Source: Hyaloscypha bicolor E
Lineage: Eukaryota > Ascomycota > Leotiomycetes > Helotiales > Hyaloscyphaceae
Direction of reading: 5' to 3'
DNA length: 64,000 nucleotides
Assembly (NCBI RefSeq): GCF_002865645.1
Contig: NW_020194515.1
Coordinates: 248,001 to 312,000 of the forward strand
Notes under the pieces: model-generated
What the model was told of the DNA's origin: nothing
Database searches by the model: none
The model's input: only the letters and a program-made list of their open reading frames with translations
Position numbers and translations under genes: made by a program
Shown: positions 58,319 through 64,000 of the stretch, piece by piece
Numbering within the stretch: the first letter of the stretch is position 1
Layout of the letters: each line of letters starts with the position of its first letter

Positions 58319-60440
58319 TTACAATCGGACTCGTCCCTCTTGTCGACCACCACCAAACCAGCGGGTGAAATCACTACCACTACGACTTGATTCTGCTTCA
58401 TCATTACCTCCCACCCACTTTGGCCGTTTAATGCTTTCTCCGACATTTTGAAACCATTTCGGTGGCGAAATCGTATCAATGGTGTTCTTCACCCGATGCC
58501 CGAAAGCCTCGAAGAAATTCTCGTCTCCCGGCTCCACTTCCTGACGTGCTTGACGGTCAACGCCGGGTCGAGATGTTGTGGATTGGCCCAGTGTTCTATG
58601 TCTCTCCTCTGGAGGCACTGTCAAAGTTGGTGCAGTCCGGTTGTTGGGGTTATTGGGAACGTGACTTCTGATCCCCCCCGAAGCCCCAAGTCGTCCTAGA
58701 GAAGAGTGGCCCTGTAACTCTCGCTCTATCAAATCCCGTCCTTCCCGCCAAGAACCAGTCCCATATCCAGTTTCATTATCTTCGTCGTCATCGTCAATAA
58801 CTCCTCCGAATCCGATGCAATTCTTCACTTTTCCGTAAAGATTGAAAAGTGTTGCACAAACAGGCACCAAGATGAAGGTTGGAAAAAGCCAATCGAACCA
58901 CAGTCCTAGTGGCGTGAACTTGATGTACTGGCCCAGGAATTTATAGAACACCGTTGTGTCATAAACATCCGGTGAGAGGAATGTCAGGAAATTGAAAGCT
59001 AACGGTACAGAGAGCTTTGCGACTTGCATGGCATACCACATCGCGCTTTCACCATGAGTATTTCTTCTTACCAGCGCTCGGCCCCGCCACACCTTCACCT
59101 CAGCCAGAGATGTGAGAGCTGCTGCACACATATATAGTATCCAGCAGGACGCTATAACTTGTCCGGCAAATCCAATCTGGCCACGCTCGCTATCGGGATG
59201 ATGAACTACAGTGACGGCGATGACCGAGAATAAGGGATTAATCGACTTAATAACTTCTGACCAGACAATGCAAAACGATGCCAAGGAAAAGAACACCCCC
59301 AGGAATATTCTGAAGTACGAAACGAAGTAGTACTTGTAGAGATATCGTGTGTATGGGGTGAAGAGGGTGGTCTTTTCCCAGATCGATGAATCCGGCGATG
59401 CCTGGCCGATTTCGATTCGCCTAGACGCCGCTGAATCGAGGACAGCCTGCGTATCCGTAGCATCTTGTAACAAGCGGTCCCATTCATCGAGATATCTTGT
59501 GCGGCTGTGTCGAGCCCTCATGAGCTTCCTGCTGAGGTCGGCCAAATATCGTTCTGTAATAACATTCGGGACAGTGACCTCGGGAGTAGACATCCTGCGA
59601 GTCAAGGTTCGAGGCCGTGATTCAGGGAGATGAGATTCATCGGCCAGCTCTTCGATCCAGTCCCTAAAATCTTTGGCGGAACCAGTCTTCCTTTGTGCCA
59701 AAGCAGCGACTTGCGCTTCTAAATTTTGAAGATTGTGGATCGCATCTTCCATCTTTTCATGTATTTTCGGGGCATTCCCTTGTATCCTCTTTAATTTCCC
59801 ACTAATACTCGCGCTTCTGAACAGTCGTCTAGGTATCGCAACCAACCCATGGCCCATAAGGTAAATTGCTAGTATCAGACCCCAGCAATACGCCAAAGCC
59901 ATCAGCAAAGCCTTGAAAGACGTTGGCGAGGCACCCATAGTTACGAAGAAGTATATTATTCCGATGATTCCAGCTCCAAAAACCATCGCTTGATATTGAG
60001 CGTTGGAGCGCAAAGAGTAGATCAGGCGGTCTTTTGGTTCACGGTATCCAGCATCTGCGTACTCAGCCAAGATAGGGAGGATGAACCTATACAGCATTAG
60101 AGACAATATTAACACCGGGAGACCAGCTAATGTACCAGGTCAAGGCGAATGTCAACCAGTAACTGATACGCCATGACACCAAAAGCACCCGATCAGGTAG
60201 CCATATTCCTCTACTGCCTGCATCTTGGTCCCTTGCGCTAGATGCAAGATCTATGGGCACAAGTAATATGATACTTGCTGGTAAGCCAAGCGCAAAGAAG
60301 ATGGGGACGAGGAGATATGCTGGCGTCGTTCGCAGGGGGAGGTAATGTCGTAAGACGAGTAGAACGCCTAAGCTGATCACCAGCAGGGCAACGAGAGAGA
60401 AAATCTCGGAACCGACTGGTGAAGAGACTTCTGTGATCAT
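58319..60440 (-). CDS. LMBR1-like multi-pass membrane protein
   Basis: Two exons: 60440-60136 and 60086-58319, joined in phase (LTWFILPILAEYADAGYR across the junction), giving 690 residues. About nine membrane helices are visible: three in exon 1 (SLVALLVISLGVLLVL and following), more at AMVFGAGIIGIIYFFV and AYCWGLILAIYLMGHGLV, and a C-terminal set from FFSLASFCIVW to FPTFILVPVCATLFNLYG. A coiled-coil-like cytosolic loop (KIHEKMEDAIHNLQNLEAQVAALAQRK) lies between the halves, and a disordered tail ends in RVKNTIDTISPPKWFQ. This is the LMBR1/lipocalin-receptor-like family, common in fungi and mostly uncharacterised, likely in vesicle or plasma membranes. It is head-to-head with the next gene, 176 bp apart. 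Confidence 0.88.
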
Positions 60441-60616
60441 CGTGAGGACGATAAGGTGAGTACGCCCATCGGAGTTGACGTTTCGGTATCGATAAGAATC
60501 GAAAGGCTAAATGTTTGTTTGTCGAGGAATGGGGATGGGGTACGAATGCGCGGAGAACCGGAAGCCGACGTCACGCAGCAAAATCCAAAACCTCGATCCG
60601 TGCAATCTTGTCAAAC
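60441..60616. promoter_or_regulatory. Short divergent promoter, LMBR1-like and unknown nuclear protein
   Basis: 176 bp between opposite start codons. An in-frame upstream ATG at 60515 exists for the plus-strand gene; the extension it would add has no conserved look, so I use 60617. Confidence 0.5.
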
Positions 60617-62414
60617 ATGACAAACACACCTGGTCAACAACAAATGATGGCGCCCGACATCACCAGCAATCACTCTGACTTCCCGTCGGATCAAGCAGCA
60701 ATTCTACGCGATCTTGCCCGAAATGGAGCTGCCGATGAAGCAAGCATGTATGGTTTCACCGACATGGGCTCTAACATGCAGTCAAATGGTGCAAATCCCA
60801 GCCAGGAATACTCATTCTCTGATACTTACCCCACCACAGGGCTGTCGACCAGTTATCAGGACATGGATGAATCTGCCGCCTTGCTAGGAAGTCTGGCTGC
60901 GTTCGAGCATCCACCGAGCAATGATGCGCCCACATCCGTCTCCAACGACCATTTCGCAAGTCTGTTACGCGCTGCTGAGACGGCTGAAGGAGCAGAGATA
61001 GCCCGAACAGAGGGTAGCCACGAGGAAGATAATGCTGCGCAGACCGGACAATCAGACGCTTATGGTTTCTTCAAGAGAACGTTTGACCCGGAGCCAAGAC
61101 CAAAGCGCAAGCGTACGGCGCGCGGGCGTAACTGTGAGGTCGACGCTGAGCAGGAAGATGGACATAGCTATGGTCTCGTTTCCAATAAGCGGCGAAAGAA
61201 GAGCCCTCCTCCAGAAGATCCAGACCTGTTGGCTCGAGAACGGGAGATCTGGGGACCCGAATCGCCCGAAGGTGAAGAGGACAATACTGTGTCGGCTCCT
61301 GAGGATAGTTTCCAACAACCCCAAGTTAGTACTGCCGCAGCAAGAGCTCTTGGCGTTCACTCGGCCGCAGCGTTGTTCCGACGTCCATCAAAGGCTTCAA
61401 AGAAATACACACGTTAGTCCAATCCTTCCTTGTGCAGAGCAGAACTAATGGTGTCCACAGGCCCTCCAATGTCGAGACTGTTTACCTCTCTGGAAGTAGC
61501 AACTGATCGTTTTATCGAGATGCAGAATGCTGCAAAGAAATATATGCTTGATGAGAATTATCCTCACCGAAGAGAGTGCGTTGGTACCAAAGAGACCGGA
61601 GAACCTGACTTGGTGAAATTGAAGCTTTTTGCAGAAGTGGAGTCGTTTCTAGAGAATGAGCATTGGGGTGAAAAGTGTTTCGGTGTGGGCTCGCCAGGAT
61701 TTTTGGAAAGAAAGTATAAGTGGCCCCAGGACAGAAACAAGTATGTCGTGTCTCCTACTACTTAGATGACCGTCGCTGATAATTGGTAGGCTCGTAACAG
61801 CGGTCACTCCTCTCTTACGTCGCATGGTAACGAACGAACGCCAACGGCAGTATGCTCTGGAGACAAGACAAGAAAAACGAAAGGCAGGCGAGAAGACGCA
61901 TAGCAAGCGGAAACGTGATCAGACTTCAGCTACGCCATCAGAAGGCACTCCCCTGAGAAAGCGTGGACACCGAGCCATCTCGCCATCTGCTGATGCTGAC
62001 GTCGACCCAAAGCTGGATGAGTACCATTATAATGTTGAAGAAACCTACACAGGAGGAGGTGCGGCTGGCATATCGGAATCGCACACTGGACATGTGAACG
62101 AGTTCGCCCTTGGAGAGCCAGACGAAACGGGTCTCAGATACCACGTAAATATCATCCAGGACGGCCAGCGAGTTAAGCCACAGTTGCTCTTGAACCCATC
62201 ATCATGTCCCGGATTCGCTAGCTTGGTTCAGTACATCCACACCATCTTGGATGATGTTGGCCAAAAGCCCAGCAGCGTCAAGGTCCTGACTCCAGAAGGG
62301 ATGATCGAGGTGGACTCGGAGGAGAGCTGGGAGGTAGCTGTCAATTCGGTTAAAGATAACGATTGGATGGACGGCGAGGTCAGATGCGTGGTCGCACTGG
62401 TTGATGAGTTGTGA
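60617..62414 (+). CDS. Conserved fungal protein of unknown function, probably nuclear
   Basis: Three exons: 60617-61412, 61461-61740, 61790-62414, giving 566 residues. I do not recognise a named domain. The N-terminal 250 residues are disordered and acidic with two basic clusters (RPKRKRTARGR, KRRKKSPPPED) resembling nuclear signals. A compact block from ARALGVHSAAALFRRPS through KKYTRPPMSRLFTSLEVATDRFIEMQNAAKKYMLD to RECVGTKETGEPDLVKLKLFAEVESFL looks conserved and folded. It continues to LVTAVTPLLRRMVTNERQRQYA across intron 2. A basic linker and a C-terminal beta-rich region (HVNIIQDGQRVKPQLLLN ... VKVLTPEGMIEVDSEESWEVAV) follow. Chromatin or transcription is a guess from composition only. 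Confidence 0.75.
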
Positions 62415-62688
62415 CTGCTTCGGGGCGTGGCCGAGCTGCGGATTGGTGCCCGAATCTGTGACCTCAGAAGCAAATATTGAGACTGGCGAATCTACGGAAG
62501 ATGCAAGAGTGCATCCTGCCCGGTCTCAATAGAATGTTGAACTTACTGTACACACAAATTAGCTACATTGCTCACGAAATGAAGAAAGATTAAGACATAC
62601 CTTCACGAAACCTGTAGGTGACCCCCAGATTGTAATCTTCAAATTTAACATCCCTCGTTGGGGACCCCCTCTTTCTTGAAAGCTCTTA

Positions 62689-63624
62689 TCATCCCTCTCT
62701 CCTTCTCAAGATCCCAATTGCCAACCACCTCTTCCTCTCAGTCACACCCTCAATACCTCTATCAAGCACCCACTCCCTTTCCTCCCCTTCTGCATTCCTC
62801 TCCCAAATCTTCTCAATCTCCAACCCTGCTTCCACCAGCACACTTTCTTCATAAAACCCTCTCATCTTTGCCCTACCGGTATGAAAGCCAGCAACCACCC
62901 AAGCCTTCCCACCCTCCTTCATAAAGCACCTAATACTCTTCAGCAAATTGAGATGCTGCCACGGCATCCACAAACAATCAGCGACCAAGATCCTTCCAAA
63001 GCTCTCCTTGTTCTCCTTCGAGAACGCATCATCAAGGACCCCCCACTCATGACCCTCAACTCTCACTTCGCCAACGCCAGTCTTGTCTCTCCTAGACAAG
63101 AAATTCCTCTCCACATTTCCCCTGAGATTTTCCAGGACCTCGGGGGCAGGATAGTCACTGATGACCACCTCCCTCGCGCCCTTCAACCCCGCCAGAATCC
63201 CCGCCAGGCCAGTCCCCGCGCCCAGCTCCAACACCCTTTCGCCATCCACACTCCAGTCCCTGCCCTGCACATCTCCCTCCTCGATGAACTCCGCAAGCTG
63301 CAACCCGGCATTCCACAGAAAGTGGCTGAACAGCTTCCTACTATCTTCCCCTTGCGGATCTGCGAGGGTGAGGGTGATGGGCCCGAAGGACGGGGAGAGG
63401 TAGATTACGTTGTTGTCTCGGTCACCGTGTTGGTTTGTGATGTCGTCTGGGAAGATCACCCCCAGCGAGGAAGAGAGGATATCCTCTATGTCATTGGATT
63501 CGGAGCCGCTGAGGCGGATTTTGTCAGTCAGCATTGTTGGTTTGTTGGTGGTAGGGTGTTTGATGCAGTGTTTACAAAAGTGTTTTTTATGCCGGCCCTG
63601 ACCGCCCGGGGGACCCCTCATCAT
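62689..63624 (-). CDS. Family-16-type (Nnt1/Efm7-like) S-adenosylmethionine methyltransferase
   Basis: Single-exon gene; 311 residues from the first ATG, or 281 from the ATG at 63534 (MLTDKIRL), which I favour because the first 30 residues are basic and unlike the family. Features: FSHFLWNAGLQLAEFIEEG (family start), the SAM-binding motif I VLELGAGTGLAGILAG, motif VVISDYPAPEVLENL, and VADCLWMPWQHLNLL in place of the DxxY-type motif. WVVAGFHTGR and a C-terminal ERKRWLAIGILRR follow. The family methylates lysine or N-terminal residues of translation factors such as eEF1A. It is probably cytosolic. Convergent with the preceding gene, leaving 274 bp between the stops. Confidence 0.85.
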   Translation of the reverse strand: MMRGPPGGQGRHKKHFCKHCIKHPTTNKPTMLTDKIRLSGSESNDIEDILSSSLGVIFPDDITNQHGDRDNNVIYLSPSFGPITLTLADPQGEDSRKLFSHFLWNAGLQLAEFIEEGDVQGRDWSVDGERVLELGAGTGLAGILAGLKGAREVVISDYPAPEVLENLRGNVERNFLSRRDKTGVGEVRVEGHEWGVLDDAFSKENKESFGRILVADCLWMPWQHLNLLKSIRCFMKEGGKAWVVAGFHTGRAKMRGFYEESVLVEAGLEIEKIWERNAEGEEREWVLDRGIEGVTERKRWLAIGILRRREG

Positions 63625-64000
63625 GCCGAAAAGCGTTAGCGGCTTGCACGAGAAAGAGAAGCAGCCATGGCGTCATGCCATTGTTTTTGCCTTTCGCTGC
63701 TGTGTCTGTGTCTTCTGTCTGTCCTTTCAATCCATTCAAGCTCTCCACTACAGACGGTCAGGCTTCACGACAAACAAGACTTGAAACGATGGTGGTAGTG
63801 AAGATTTGACTCTCATTTATAATTACTTTAATAGTAACATGTTTCTCCTCCCAGCCAACAGCTAGCTATTTGCGAACATACATGATACGGACCGGCCGGC
63901 GGCCGAACACTGTCTTGAAGATGAGAAGGGCAGAGAGAGGTAGAGACCCATAGCGCTGAAAAACGCTCCACGAAGCAGACTCTCTCATGCATGCATGCTG
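63625..64000. other. Window end, upstream of the methyltransferase gene
   Basis: Nothing recognised in the last 376 bp. Short inverted repeats such as GGCCGGCGGCC near 63894 and GCATGCATGC at 63988-63998 are seen. Confidence 0.4.

Noticed and set aside
1..64000. CRISPR arrays, bacterial operons, insertion sequences, rRNA or tRNA genes
   Set aside because: No regularly spaced direct repeats and no rRNA-like sequence were seen. I could not fold the sequence to search properly for tRNAs, so absence is not proven.

Overview
The window looks like nuclear DNA of a filamentous ascomycete (Pezizomycotina). Genes carry short introns (about 45-60 nt, GTRNGT...YAG), and there are fungal-specific families: a Zn2Cys6 regulator, an Afi1-type DENN protein, a Whi5/Nrm1-like repressor and a Q-rich Mediator tail subunit. 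A member of the Leotiomycetes is my guess from overall protein flavour; I cannot prove it. All gene models below were spliced by hand from the sequence, and exon junctions were checked for reading phase.

Left third (1-23 kb), accessory and partly decayed. There is a broken glutathione-transferase remnant, an Ala/Ser-rich GPI-type surface protein, a small ABM-domain protein, and a full-length 4-coumarate-CoA-ligase-like gene with two in-frame nonsense codons. A metabolic block follows: an 11-exon hydantoinase/oxoprolinase-DUF917 fusion, a divergent Atg22/UMF1-type transporter, a Zn2Cys6 regulator, an NmrA-like NAD(P)-binding protein and a secreted GH43-like beta-propeller. Between these lie a tandem duplication whose copies differ mostly by transitions and a 30-bp perfect inverted repeat.

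Middle (23-39 kb). An ATAD2/Yta7-type AAA ATPase is followed by a nitrogen-scavenging group: a nitrilase-superfamily amidohydrolase, a decayed bacterial-type extracellular solute-binding protein, and a DUR3-type urea/polyamine symporter with three GATA-factor sites just upstream. About 4.5 kb without a recognisable gene comes next.

Right third (39-64 kb), housekeeping and dense: MED15/Gal11, a Whi5/Nrm1-like protein, TFIIIA divergent from RPB6, S-formylglutathione hydrolase, an Afi1-like protein, a myosin-type EF-hand light chain, a CorA-like protein, an LMBR1-like membrane protein, an unknown nuclear protein and a family-16-type methyltransferase. Several pairs here share short divergent promoters.
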